NCBI GenBank assembly: GCA_008508345.1
Contig: QNGE01000981.1
Location: 30,839 to 94,838 of the forward strand
DNA from: Paragonimus westermani
Taxonomy: Eukaryota; Platyhelminthes; Trematoda; Plagiorchiida; Troglotrematidae
DNA: 64,000 nucleotides
Direction of reading: 5' to 3'
This document shows positions 22,315-34,250 of the stretch, piece after piece; position 1 is the stretch's first letter; every line of letters starts with the position of its first letter. The position numbers and the translations under genes were made by a program. The notes under the pieces are model-generated. The model was given only the letters and a program-made list of their open reading frames with translations, did not search any database and was not told the origin of the DNA.

Positions 22315-23395
22315 TCATGAAGGGCAAAAATGATTCCAAGGGATGGCAGAAAAACTGTCAAGCATTCCATGATACACCGCATCGTCCATCAAATGAATCA
22401 GGCTGTACACATTGTAAATAATCGCATGCCAACCATTATTGATAATGAAACCGCCTATAAATAAATGGTTACACAGGATACGTATGCAACCGGAGAGTCC
22501 CCAAAAGTGCTTAAACTTATCAGAATCCAGTAACTCATGCAGTAAAACGGGATCGAGATATAGCACAAATTGTCTGAATTCCATCGCTTTCCAGTACTCC
22601 AACTCAGTTATCTGGCAGTACATTCATCAATAACCAACTGGGGTGTGGGCGTGCCCTCTTTTCATTCGGTCACATATTGCGCTGATGGAAGGAGAACCAA
22701 GGCAATGCCCAGCATTGTGCGGGGAAGGTGCCCATAGACTGATCACTCTTCGCCGCACTTATATAAACGAGGTGGGTATAATCATGCAGAAAGCTCCCAA
22801 TCATATGAAGTGGGGGAGAAATGAATATGGAATCGCCTGCGCGATGGTGCACTTCACTCCGGCAACGAGAACTTTCATCTGCTCTGCTTAGGCAATCAAA
22901 GTTATGGAAGGCCAGTCTGTGTGATATGTAGACACCACGTGTGCTGCAACGTTCACAACCGAAATGTCCTTTACATAGCTCAACGGAGCGACGTGCCGAA
23001 GTATCACATATAACGCTTGAAAGAATTACGGGGACGCCTGTGTTGCCCCAGGGAATTATCTGCCCTTCGAGGTTATGAACGTCCATTTCACCAATGCACT
23101 GCTGCGTGTACGCTTGTAATTCCGACTGGACTCCTACAAACACTAACTAGGAATAGGGATGACGCAAAATGCCTGGTAACCCTACAAGAAATTGTCCACA
23201 GTCGCGTGTGAAAAGAATTGTACACTCGCCTGGTGCCTATGTTCAACTGCATTGATAGTTCCTTGCAAAAGATTCTGGGAGGCCGGCAGAGGACAGTACA
23301 TGAGCCACGAACCAGACAACAAGACGACTTCATTACCGTTTCTTGGGGTGCCCATTAATGTTCGAGGGTGTCTCGGCAACTCAGGGTAGCAAGAT
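22315..23395 (-). pseudogene. CACTA/EnSpm-like transposase, decayed
   Basis: Several minus-strand pieces line up in order with a transposase family common in invertebrate genomes. From the N-terminal side: PRTLMGTPRNGNEVVLLSG (about 23360-23300), VICDTSARRSVELCKGHFG then CERCSTRGVYISHRLAFHN (23143-22670 frame), the catalytic-region motif HDYTHLVY (family DYMHLV), and after a frame change WKAMEFRQFVLYLDPVLLH, GCIRILCNH and NVYSLIHLMDD...LDSFSAIPW (22623-22315). The C-terminal end is missing and frames shift at about 22650 and 23180. I place it in the animal CACTA-like group from memory of motifs; a search should settle the exact superfamily. No terminal inverted repeats were recognised. Confidence 0.75.
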
Positions 23396-26300
23396 CTCAT
23401 AGATTCCAGTGTTATTCACTGGTCTTCTACTTGTATTTTTTCTTGTAAGAGCCAGTCAACAATGTCCTGAAGAAGTGTATGTTCAGGAAGAGTTACAAGA
23501 AAACACAGTGGTCGTAAGGAAAAACTTGTAACAATGCTTCCATCGCTACCGTCACGTGATTCAAATTCCGCAATTGCTTAAGGTGGCTCGGTTGGTTACA
23601 GAGCGGATGCATCGGCAGTGTCTGATTTCACTACTCCCAGAGGTTTCTCTTTATGGAACCCCAGTTCGCTTTTGGGGACAGGTTCAAAAAATCGTCCACC
23701 CAACCGGAAGGTAAAGCGTTTGGTCGGGCCAAGTATGAACAGCCATTGTAGTAATCTTATTGCGAGGCTTGTCCACATCCACAGAATTTAGTCAAATACA
23801 TAAACACTTTTCGTTTCCGGCAAATAATTCACAGCGAACGACGGTCTCTTATTTTCTGTTGAACGTAATCAATATTGCGCGATACCTTGAAAATATCACA
23901 AAAGAGGTCACGGCGACCTTCCGAGAGTCAAAGTCAAACCACACGGACTACGAGCAATTTTAAGAAGGTAACAACTCAAAGCGGAATGAAAAAACAGATA
24001 TTTTAGCATGTACGCCATCAAATCAATAAAACAAGTGGAGGAATCGTAAGAAGTATACATCCTCGGATAAAGTCACGTCTCCGCCGTGAAAATCCACTTT
24101 TATACAGTGCCCAGTTGGACCTCAGAATTGCTCTTGTTCAACCCCATTTGAAGTGGGTTTGTGTGTTGCACAAGTTGACTGATTAGATCACTGCAAAATT
24201 GGTGAGCCCGACGCAATTCCATCGAGCGAACTGATTTTGTATGATGAATGAGTGTGTTGAAACCAACCGGCAGAATAATATCCAGTCACTTCCTAGTATC
24301 GGAAACCGAACAACATTGAAAACCAAGACTTAGCCTGCTGATACCCGTGCATCGATATCAGTCCTGGAAAAAGTGTGCGTTGCCCAAATTAAGTAACATT
24401 GGAAAGATGTGGAAAGGGATAAAGAGTGTTAACTATGCCCTCCACTACCAGAATCCGCCAACAGTCCTGTACTACTTTTATCTTTTTGAAAATGGTTTCC
24501 CCATGCTACCAAGCGTATGAATGCTGCTGGTGTGAGGCTGGATACTATTTAGGGAGGTCACTTTGTCTAGCCTACAATAACCGCTTGATAAGCGTTAATC
24601 GCCGGACTTCTTAGAACCAAGTGCCATCGTAGAAACTCATGGACTCTTGGGAGGGCGCATTATTTCTATCGGGGACATGACCTCGAGCTCTGCCCTGGCG
24701 TTTTTTAGTTTGTTACCAGCCAACCGGCAAGGCCGTGCTACTGCGGGAGGCGCCCTGGTGAGGAAACGGTGCGATGTTAGCAGTCGCTATTGCGATGTCG
24801 TTCGATGCGGAGATGAGTTGCGTGAACTCAATGAAGAGATAAACGTCATGCGTAAGAGCGGTGGCACATACGGGTGCCAAGGCCATAACTTTTACGTACG
24901 TGCCGGGTGCACCCAGTAAATTGCTGCAGTCGGTTGGAATACGGCGTTTCGTATTGACCAGAAGGTCGAAGCGCCGAAAAAAGTCCATGCAGATTATATA
25001 TAAATGTGCCGCGGCGATTGTAAACACCCGGCGAAGTGTTCGTCAGAGACACAGATGAGGATCTGACGGGCCCCAGCGTTGAGTTGCTATAAGGGCGTCA
25101 GCGAAAGCAAGGAGTACCGGAGTTCACCGTCTTGTTTTCATGGACAAAAAAACGCTAGCCGGCGCGTCGATGTCAGACGGCAACGTACCTCCGAGCCCCA
25201 CATTCGCAATGAAATGAGGTAACAAAAACAGTCAGCGCCCACAACGTTGTTCACTATTCAGTTCAACGGGCGTAGCCGATAGTGGCCTATCAGTTCAGTT
25301 TTTTGCCCCAGTAAGCAACACATTCTCGCTCTTTGATTGTGGAGATGTAGCTTCGTGCTCCTTATGCCTAATATCCGTAACCCGCAAGCATAGTGTCAGG
25401 TTTGCATTTAAGGGAAGGAGATAGGAAACGACAGGACAAGAAATGATTTACGCGCAAGCTCGTTGATAAACTAAGGACAACCGCATAGAAATAGTAACGC
25501 ATGCGTGTACACATTTCTTCACATAGTTATAAATACGCACGCGGGTTCTCATCCCTATATGTTGCACATATATGTGAATCCGACACTTTTAGCACTCTAA
25601 TCGTAAGTTACTAAGTTCTGCTTGCACACTGGGTACAGGGTTTGCAGAGTGCATATGTGCATGACAACTCGATGTCGGTAAATGTGAAAATGGATGAATT
25701 AAAAGCATGGGACATGGTTCGGCATCGCTCAATTTATTTGAACACCCCGATTAACCAATGGAGGCCCATGACCTCAATAATGCTGAGATAGTCCGCTCTC
25801 AGTTGCCCGGCAACAAGTTTGAGTGGTAGAATTCTCTAGCCATCGTTTTCTACTGCGTCGTCTAGTGGGACCAATTTCGCAACTCTTGCAATGGGCTCGT
25901 GTGCTCGTATCTTTTTTTTAGGTTTTTCAAATAGCTTCGACGTTGTTACTGTTGAAGTAGCTGATTGCGTGAGTGTTTGATTATTGTTGTGTCAATAGAA
26001 CGTTGATGACCACCTTCTCTTCCCTATTCGTTCCCTTCTCATTGGTTTCTTCTCTACGTTGAAATCCCTTATACTGATTGCGAGCCTTCCATGCAGTCTG
26101 ACACTACCACTGAAGATACGCGCGTGGCAAACCATTTCCCCGTGAATGTTTATCTTACTGTATTATTAAATCTTGATACCGTTTGCCTGTAGAAACTTAC
26201 TTCCGCCTAGGTTTCCTGCTCACTTTGCCTTGCCGCTCTTTTGTTTATATGTACCTTGGTTTTATTTTCGACCGACCGCTTCGCCATTACGTGACTGCTG

Positions 26301-28305
26301 CATTTGATCGTATTTACGCGAACCGTTAATCTCGGGACTTGTATATTTGGTGGACTCAGTATCAAGGTTTGTTTTCGTCTTTCACTACTTGGTTCATCAC
26401 ATTGTTTTGGACATTGCCACCTTGTTAATAAAACACTTGCCAATACGACCGTCTTCCTTTTGAATCCGAATCGGTTTCTGGACGGGCTCAGAATGTACGG
26501 ACGCTCGTTACTTACAGACGCGACTATTGTGGATCCAGCGTATCGATAGACGTTGCGAGAAGACTAAGCGTAGCTCGAACAACCATTGGACGTCCGGGAT
26601 GAACAATTGCTCTTTTATTTCTGCTCAGGGCCACTTTCTGTAGCCTGTTCATTACGCTCTTTGTTTTTCTGGGCCGGAGACTATATATGAAATTTAGCCA
26701 CGTGTCGGGGATAGTGACGTTCTATCGGTGTTGTCTCACTCTACAATCTGCATCCGCCGGTCGGTCTTGACTAGGGTATTATATGAACAACCAAGAAATG
26801 GGGAGGGAGGATAATATTTCCCATGAATATCAATATTCAAGTGGAACTGAAATTACAGTACTACTAAACAAGGAGGGGAGAATGAGGGTTCAGTGTTCCC
26901 GAATGAAAATGCGAATATGCAATGGTAGGTTTAGGCTGTTTATGACGGTGGGTGATAAGTAAAGTCATTCCACCTTCTGGGTATCTACGCAGAGGATAGA
27001 TCAGTTACAAACCCTTTTTGAATTAGGCTTGACAGTACTTGTGTAAGGCTCAATAGTGAGGAAGGTTAGAACAATTGTTGACACTAGGAAAATGAATGAA
27101 TAAACAATATATACATGACATCTCACAACTGTAATTGCTATTGAATTTCGGGTGCATCTGCTTGATAATGTGTAATGACAGATCGCACTACGCCGTTTGG
27201 CTCAGTAACTAAAAGGTTTTCGGCCTAATAACAACCGATTTTTGGCTGCGATACCCGCAGTTTTGGAAATCTCGTCATAGCCGCGTCACGAAGTCACGAT
27301 TCCTGTTCATCTAGATTCGATTATCTCTATGCCATGTTTCGAAGTAACGTTAGGTAGGTCAAACGCGAACATCCTGACCTATCATAAAATGATAGAACGA
27401 TTGAGCTCCAGTGCGGTTGACATTGAAGCCATTAGAATGGCAGACAACTCAGAGCGGCTGCTAGTAAGCTAAGGTTTCTTTAGTTGTTGCCGTGAAGTCT
27501 CTCGACCAACGGATCCATAGGGTCACCTCAAGTATACTACCAAGTGTCTAGCTACCATCTACATCTAGCTGCAATCCCAGTTGAAAAGTCGCTTGAAAGT
27601 CACAGAATAGAGTAACCGAAATGAGATTTTGTGTTACTGCTAGGCCTAACTACCAGAGATAATGAAAATCGCCAACACACAGTGTGCGAACAAACGACGT
27701 TTGTGAAGTCACCAGGTTTCCAACTCTGTGAGCTATATGCAAATTATGTAATGTGGGCCTTAAACTGGCCTCGGCTCAGAGTTTATGAAAGTTGCTTGAA
27801 AACAACTCCTAGAATACCTGGCGAAGAGCCTGCGGAAACGAAGTTACTGGCCCAAATCCGGAATGGATTTTGTCCAATCTTCGACTAACAGACACCTCGA
27901 GCCGTGCTGAATTAAGGTATCGAATAGGCCAGAGTTGGCGACAGAGTCGATACAGCCAACTTCGTCTTTCCACAAAGAATATGAAGGCCCAACCTACGTC
28001 GATATTCTGGGATAAAGAAGAAACAACGCTCGAAGAATAAAATATAAGTGAGCATAGGAAACACCTTAACTGCATACACCTATCAACCACTGGCACACCC
28101 AACATACGCAGCGGCCTCCCTGGATAGTAAACCGCGACATTCCTGGATGACACCTAACGTGACTAGTGAGTCGTGGGCTTTAAGTTAAGCGGGCGCGTCC
28201 GATTGGAAAAAATCTCCGCAATTTCCACATGTTGAGTTCCCTGACCTCCAGTGTGATGGTAATGTCATAACAGTACCCGTGATTGCAATAACTTACATTA
28301 AACAG
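23396..28305. other. Unassigned stretch; possible SINE scrap at 23582-23650
   Basis: No recognised gene. At 23587-23598 TGGCTCGGTTGG resembles a tRNA A-box with one mismatch, followed by TTACAGAGCGGATGCATCGG, as in a SINE head, but no B-box is clear. Frames such as 24647-24919 (90 codons, plus) and 28153-27809 (114 codons, minus) match nothing I know. Confidence 0.35.
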
Positions 28306-28472
28306 AAGGGTGGTTTATACTTTAGGTAAATTAAACGTCCGCCCTCACACTGCCGCTTACTTGCTTTGGACTCTAAATGTTGTCCATTATGGATTACTCA
28401 TGGTGTGACCATATGTAGCAAAGGAGACCACACTTGGTTATTAGTGACTTCAGCATTTTGGTAGTTATAAAG
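28306..28472 (+). repeat. Segment X, upstream of the left terminal repeat of gypsy-2
   Basis: Contains AATTAAAC, CCTCACACTGC and TTTGGACTCTAA, and aligns in the same orientation with 34045-34245, which lies downstream of the right terminal repeat. Probably part of the same LTR family, rearranged. Confidence 0.7.
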
Positions 28473-28732
28473 TGAAACCGAAGCTAAGAGGACGCGCGTA
28501 GTACGTTTTAAAACTGCGGCTAATCACTCTTCATCTCCATTTTGTTGCAGAGCCAGCGGTTTGTACGGTTGCGAAAGAAGAGGCCCCGATTGAGCACAAC
28601 TTGATTGATCGAACCGTGACGTAATGCCCAATATCGGTTCTTACTGTTTCTTCACGTTTGTAGTAGTGTTAGGTGTTCTCCATAAACAGTTACTGACACA
28701 CTCCTGTTCTCCTTCCTTACTGGTATATTACA
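28473..28732 (+). repeat. Left terminal repeat (LTR part Y) of gypsy-2
   Basis: Begins TGAAACCGAAG and ends TATATTACA, followed by a primer-binding-site-like TGGCGACCCTGTC at 28736. The first 215 bases (28473-28687) are identical to 33804-34018; the last part differs at a few positions. Contains TTTTGTTGCAG and AACCGTGACG motifs. Confidence 0.85.
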
Positions 28733-28828
28733 ATTTGGCGACCCTGTCAAGATCCAAAGAAGACAGACGCCAGTAAAACAGGAAAAAGTTGATCAGAACC
28801 CCGAGGAAGAAGACACGACCAACGCGAT

Positions 28829-29290
28829 GACAGAGGCAGTAAACACTCTCACACGGGCGGTCGAGAATCTCTCTCTGTCCCGGCCAGCGACTGCAGTGCC
28901 CCCTTCACCGATGCCGGGGAAGTTTGACCTGCGGATGCTGTATCGACGATGAGAGAGCATGGCAAACCTGTACATTAAATAATTTTCCGCTGTCCGGCGT
29001 AAAATGGCTCTCCTTTGTCGCCTGTCAGGTGAGGCGCTGGATACTGTCTTAAACGGCCAAGTGATAGATGTTGAGATCGGTGGCAGGACCTTCCAAGAGC
29101 TCCGCCAAGATTGCCAGTACAATGGTGGGAACAGTTTCACGGAAGACGACAACAGACGGGCGAGAGGGTCGGTGCATTTGTGAGACCTTAGATATTTTGC
29201 CGAGGGGGCCTATGACGGCGAGTCCGCCCAAGAACAAGACAAACGAGTGTTGGAGCAGTTGGTCATCGGTGTGTCTAGCGTCTGTACTTA
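28829..29290 (+). pseudogene. Gypsy-2 gag remnant
   Basis: Plus-strand reading frames show gag-like text: LTRAVENLSLSRPATA, KMALLCRLSGEALDTVLNG, FTEDDNRRARG, and GESAQEQDKRVLEQLVIG. Stops and frame changes break it. It follows the primer-binding site by about 90 bases, as expected for a gypsy gag. Confidence 0.8.
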
Positions 29291-30130
29291 GATAATTGAC
29301 ATCTAAATTCGGCGATAATCGTATACTAGGAATAGCTAATAATCGATCTCCTTTTGCGTTATCCAATAACAGCTATTCGCATGTGGTATATATTACATCA
29401 ATTAACACAATGCTATTAACGTCACATAGAAGGTTACGCCAGAATATCAGATGTTCCATTATTCGTCATAGCTCACATAGTCGGGTTCACTTTCTTCCGT
29501 TTATCGCAAGATTTCGCTCTCCATTATTTGTTTCCCTGATATATCCCGCGAGAGCAATCATCCCACCCCGCCCGGACACTTAAAATTCCGCAATGGTTGG
29601 GCATATCGCGAGCTCCTTGAAATTCTTAGGAATTTGAGCAAAGAATGATGTCCGGTCGAAGGTCTCTGCGTTCCCCGCGAAATTATATGCATCCTCACCA
29701 CGCCCATATCATGGAAAACTTTTCTGCACATTTTTTCGGGACTATCTATATGGAATAATGATCAAATTCCTCGCCAATACACCATCTCCATACCCAACCA
29801 TCCTCTTTTGTCACGACATTGAGCATTAGGCCAGTGATCACCTTGTGCAGTCCCAATTGATGTAACAAATCAATTATTTTATCGATTTGTGCAGATCCCA
29901 AGTACTATCGTCTCAGGACTATGCAGCGGGTAGTTGTCTTCCTAAACTTCAATTTTCCCTTCACATAATGTCTGTTTGTGCCTGTTTTGTTGCTCTATTC
30001 ACATAACTGACTCGCTGTACAGTTTTCAAATTTGGTGTTCAAATATGTTTATGCTTAAAAATTATTACGTTGATCACGCTCTCCTGAGTGTGTTTCTCAC
30101 AAATGCGTCTAGAAACATACCATTATTATT
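29291..30130. other. About 840 bases of foreign sequence inside gypsy-2
   Basis: Gag-like coding stops abruptly at about 29290 and element-like coding resumes after about 30130. The segment is AT-richer than its surroundings and contains a short ATT microsatellite near 30120. No terminal repeats or protein recognised. Confidence 0.55.
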
Positions 30131-30149
30131 ATTATCATTGATGAGTATC

Positions 30150-31020
30150 AAGCGTGAGCTCCCACTGCATGCTCCAACCGCGCTGAACGCGGTGCCGAAA
30201 ACTGCGGAGGATTTAGAGAGAGATGACGCCGCCCTTGAGACTCCGAAAGCACCGTGCTTCACGCTGCACAACGAACGCCGTTCATTAGCCTATCGTAGTA
30301 AGTGGTACCGTGGTCAGGCACCAAATTACAGAGGTCCCCCTAGGCCGGCTTCCTTTCACTTTTGCTCGCATCCCGGACGTGGAACCTCTCACAGTGGTTG
30401 GAATGATCGGCCCTATACTTCTCATCGACGGCGACGGTACACAGCCTCAGGCGAACGAATTTACGATGCGATATTTATTCCATCAATATTCAGTTCGTGT
30501 TCAACTTTGGCTTTTGCTGCAGACTTAAAAATTGGTGACACCACTACTGTGGGACTGTTAGATATGGGGGCAGCCTGCAGCTCGATCAGATCAGATGTGG
30601 TTAGGGGACTCGTCTACCACAAATTAGAACCATGTGACTGGAAGCAAACCACCGCCGATAGTTCGTCCATGAGTACCCGAGGATTGATGACATCTATGGT
30701 AAAGGTAGCCAACAAACACTCCGACACCAAATTGTGGTGGCCCCGATTCTTCCAGTCAGCTGCATTATCCAGATTAACCTCTTAAAGGGTCTCGTATGCT
30801 GCTCAGACTTGGCAATACGTCGTCTGGCTACACCATCATGCACGGTGTTTCCCGGACCAATGTACGACCATAACGGCTCCGAATTCACTCTGAATATCGC
30901 TCCGGGGGATGTTGGGTCAAAAATCGAAGCGTTGTTCAAGGGCTCGGGGTGCTGTGATGACACCCAAAGTACAGCTAAGTTGAGGAAGGTAATTCTGGAT
31001 CACATTGACGCGTTCGCCTG
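30150..31020 (+). pseudogene. Gypsy-2 gag end and protease region, broken
   Basis: The frame 29976-30785 contains VGLLDMGAACSSI, an aspartic protease active site in which the usual DTG has become DMG, so the enzyme would be dead. The frame then shifts; 30734-31021 continues with LATPSCTVFPGPMYDHNGSE and ILDHIDAFA before a stop, just ahead of the reverse transcriptase. Confidence 0.75.
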
Positions 31021-31024
31021 AAGT

Positions 31025-31720
31025 AAAAGTAACCTGGGGCGAACGAAAAAGTTAAAACACAAAATAGACACAAGAAACTCCCCTTCAATGAAGACGGCAC
31101 ACAGAAGAATCCCAGTGGCCCTACAAGAAGTTTCCAAGATGATTAACGAGATGCTTCGGAGAAGCGTAATTCAGCAGTCAAACTCCCCATGGTCCTCTCA
31201 TGTGGCGCTAGTCAAGACGGTAGTTCACGACTATATGTTAACTGTAGGGAGTTAAACAAAGTTAACACTAAGGATTCGTTCCCATTACCCAGCATCGATG
31301 ATTTGTTTGAAGCTCTGGGAATTTCCACCTATTTTAGCACGCTACATTTAGCCTCAGGCTATTGGCAGGTAGAATTAGGAGAATCAGGCCGGGCTTACAC
31401 GGCGTTCGTGGAGCCCACAGGGCTGTATGAGTTTCAAACACTGCCATTTGGGTTATCAAATGTCCCGGCCACACTCCAACGTCTGATGCAGCGGGTGCTG
31501 AGTGACTTTAATCCCCATCGGTGCCTGATTTACTTGGATAATGTCATCGTCCACGAGACGACAAACGAGGAACACCTGAGAAATTTAGCCATCCTCCTTG
31601 AAAAGCTGTCGCAAGTAGGCCTGACGCTTAACTCCTCATAGTGTCAGTTAATGCGATAAGAAGTGACATATTTTGGACATGTAATTTCTAGGGGCGCCAT
31701 TCGAATAGATTTGAAGCAAT
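31025..31720 (+). pseudogene. Gypsy-2 reverse transcriptase, broken
   Basis: Reads HKIDTRN, then MINEMLRRSVIQQSNSPWSS, then after a frame shift YVNCRELNKVNTKDSFPLPS, LPFGLSNVPATLQRLMQ, and the active site as YLDNVIVH instead of YLDDVIVH, so the second catalytic Asp is lost. A TAG follows LTLNSS near 31640. Confidence 0.88.
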
Positions 31721-32375
31721 TTGAACAGTTTATGACCTGGCCTACGCCGTAAATCACTGAGGAGTACGTAGTTTTCTGGACCTGGCCTCGTACTATAGAA
31801 GATTCATATCAGGATTTTCACTTATCGCCAGCCCACTGCACACCCTCCTAGAAAAACGAAACTTTGAATGGTCCAGAGAATGTGAAGCAGCGTTCGGGAA
31901 ACTCCGACGTTCCTTATGTTCCGCGCCCAACTTGTCACTATCAGACTTGTCGCCTGCAGCCGAAGGTTACGTTTTAGACACTGATGCTAATGACTATGAC
32001 ATTGGGGCCGTATTATCACAAAAAGGTGCTGATGGACACGAGAGAGTGATCGCTTACGGAAGCCGCGCTCTTAGCAAAAGAGAACGAAATTGTTGCACGA
32101 CCAGGAAGGAGATGCTAGCCCTGGTTTTCCTTGTAAACCATTTCCGGCACTACTTGTTGGACAGGCGGTTTACCGTTCGCACTGACCACCAATCTCTCCG
32201 TTGGCTTCAGAACTTTAAGGACTCGGAGGGCCTGATTGGTGGCAAGGGTTTCTTCAAGAATATGACTTCCAGCGTGAACATAGAGCTGGGAGAAGTCATG
32301 CTAACGCAGATGCGTTATCCTGAAGGCCCGGGCGTGCTCATGGAGACTGCCCGTCCTGTAGTACGCAACACGTAA
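31721..32375 (+). pseudogene. Gypsy-2 RNase H domain, broken
   Basis: Connection sequence at 31770-31930, then the open frame 31932-32375 with VLDTDANDYDIGAVLSQ, IAYGSRALSKRERN, KEMLALVFLVNHFRHYL and RTDHQSLRWLQNF. The domain text is good, but the frame is cut off from the RT by stops, and its end (after KDSEG) no longer matches. Confidence 0.88.
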
Positions 32376-32599
32376 CACTAGCCACACTGCACTAGGCACG
32401 GACTACGGACGATCGCAGACAGCCCAAACATCCGACCCCTAAACTGCCCTCATTCACGAGGGACAACGGGACGAGGTTATTAGGTCCACAAATAAAGAAA
32501 TGGAAGGGAAAAGTTACGAAAGTCGCTGCCTGTGGGCAATATGAGACCACTTAGTGGTGAGCGAGGATGTATTGTTTTCCGATTACGGGCCTAACTATC

Positions 32600-33762
32600 G
32601 CAAAAGAATCGTCGTCTCACGAGCAATTGGGACAGTTTTGGAAGACCTCTTAGAAAGCTGGGATATGCCGGAATGAAAAAAGCTGGACGCACAGCCAGAC
32701 AACGTTTTGGGTGGCCACATTTGCGTCGTGATGTAACAAACTTTTGCTATCGGTGTGAACAATGTGGCAGTTTCAAGGATCCAAAGAACAAACAGAAAGC
32801 TCCACTGCAGCCAATAAATACTGGCTATCCGGATGAATTAGTTGGTGTAGACACCATAAGATCTCTAACAGAGACGTCAATAGGCAAACGGTATGTGCTT
32901 GTACTGGTGGACTATCTTACAAATGGTGTGAAGCAGCACCCTTGTCCCACATTGGTGCGAAAACGTTTGGCAATGCGATCGTTGAGAACTGGGTGTGCCA
33001 ATGGAGATATCCGGGGCAGCTGCGCTCTGACCAGGGGTCCAATTTTGAAAGCACATTATCGCAGGAGATCTTTCGGATCCTGAGAATCATCAAAGCCCGG
33101 ACGACCGCCTATCGTCCCCAAAGCAACGGACAACTTGAAAGGACCAACCGCTCACGTTTGCAATTGCTAAGGGCGTTTTTAGACCGCAACCTGTTCGACT
33201 GGGATCTAGCGATTACAAAGTGTGTACTAGTCTATCGCAGCTTTGTTCATGCGTTTACTAAAAACGCCTCACTTCCTGTGGAGCGACCGAGAAATCCCAC
33301 TATCTTCCGATATCTGTCTGCCCTAGGACGTCCAAATAGAGTCCACAGTAGCGGAATAGGCTTGCCAGCTGATCGATGAGTTATGGTTAGCACACAACAC
33401 AGTGAGAACACAGTTGCAGAGTGTACATCGGCATCAGAAGGAGCACTATGATGAGAAAGTATCTGCGGCCCCCTTGGGACCTGATGATGAGGTATTGTTA
33501 CGCAAGGAAACGATGGGCCCGGGTGTCCCTGCAACACTGCAGACACAATGGAAAGGAGTTTGTTATAGAACATACTTCATCTGACTCAACTTGTTCAATG
33601 AAAGATCCGACATCCCCAAATATTCTACCTATGGGCGTCCACTACAACTGCCTGAAGACATTCATGGTTAGTACGGGCAGCGATTCGGAAGGAGGAGCTG
33701 CGGACGATGTGCCAGAGTTAGGGTCAGAGGTCGAGGTTCCGCCAGACGGGGCTTGGGTGTGA
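32600..33762 (+). pseudogene. Gypsy-2 integrase, broken
   Basis: Zinc-binding end CYRCEQCGSF (32745-32775), core Asp in LVGVDTIRS (32843), then a frame shift at about 32940; second Asp in LRSDQGSNFES (33022) and Glu in YRPQSNGQLERTN (33112-33150). The C-terminal part appears in two frames (33402-33762): LLRKETMGPGVPA and DVPELGSEVEVPPDGAWV, ending at TGA 33760-33762. All three catalytic acids are visible, but not in one frame. Confidence 0.88.
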
Positions 33763-33803
33763 CACCAAGGACGCTGCCTTAAGTAGTACGGGATAGGGTT
33801 AAA

Positions 33804-34050
33804 TGAAACCGAAGCTAAGAGGACGCGCGTAGTACGTTTTAAAACTGCGGCTAATCACTCTTCATCTCCATTTTGTTGCAGAGCCAGCGGTTTGTACGGT
33901 TGCGAAAGAAGAGGCCCCGATTGAGCACAACTTGATTGATCGAACCGTGACGTAATGCCCAATATCGGTTCTTACTGTTTCTTCACGTTTGTAGTAGTGT
34001 TAGGTGTTCTCCATAAACGGTTACTGACACTCCTGTTCCTCCTCCTTACT
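33804..34050 (+). repeat. Right terminal repeat (part Y) of gypsy-2
   Basis: 215 bases identical to the left repeat, then a one-base change, a two-base deletion and a few changes. The expected end TATTACA is missing; instead segment X' follows directly. Confidence 0.85.
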
Positions 34051-34250
34051 GGTGGTTTTTTCTCCAGGTGAATTAAACACATCCTCCCTCACACTGCTGC
34101 TTACTTCCTTTGGACTCTAAGTGGTGGCATCACTGTGAAATTCCGTGTTTTGCCTGCGCAATGACTATTATGGATCATCCATGGTGTAGGAATATGTAGC
34201 AATGGGGAACACGCTTGGTTATTATTGTCTCTGGCGTTTTGGTGGCAAAT
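34045..34250 (+). repeat. Segment X', downstream of the right terminal repeat
   Basis: Aligns with 28306-28472 (AATTAAAC, CCTCACACTGCTGC, TTTGGACTCTAA, GGTGTAGGAATATGTAGCAA, TTGGTTATTA), at roughly 80% by eye. It holds an extra 30-base stretch near 34120. Confidence 0.7.
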
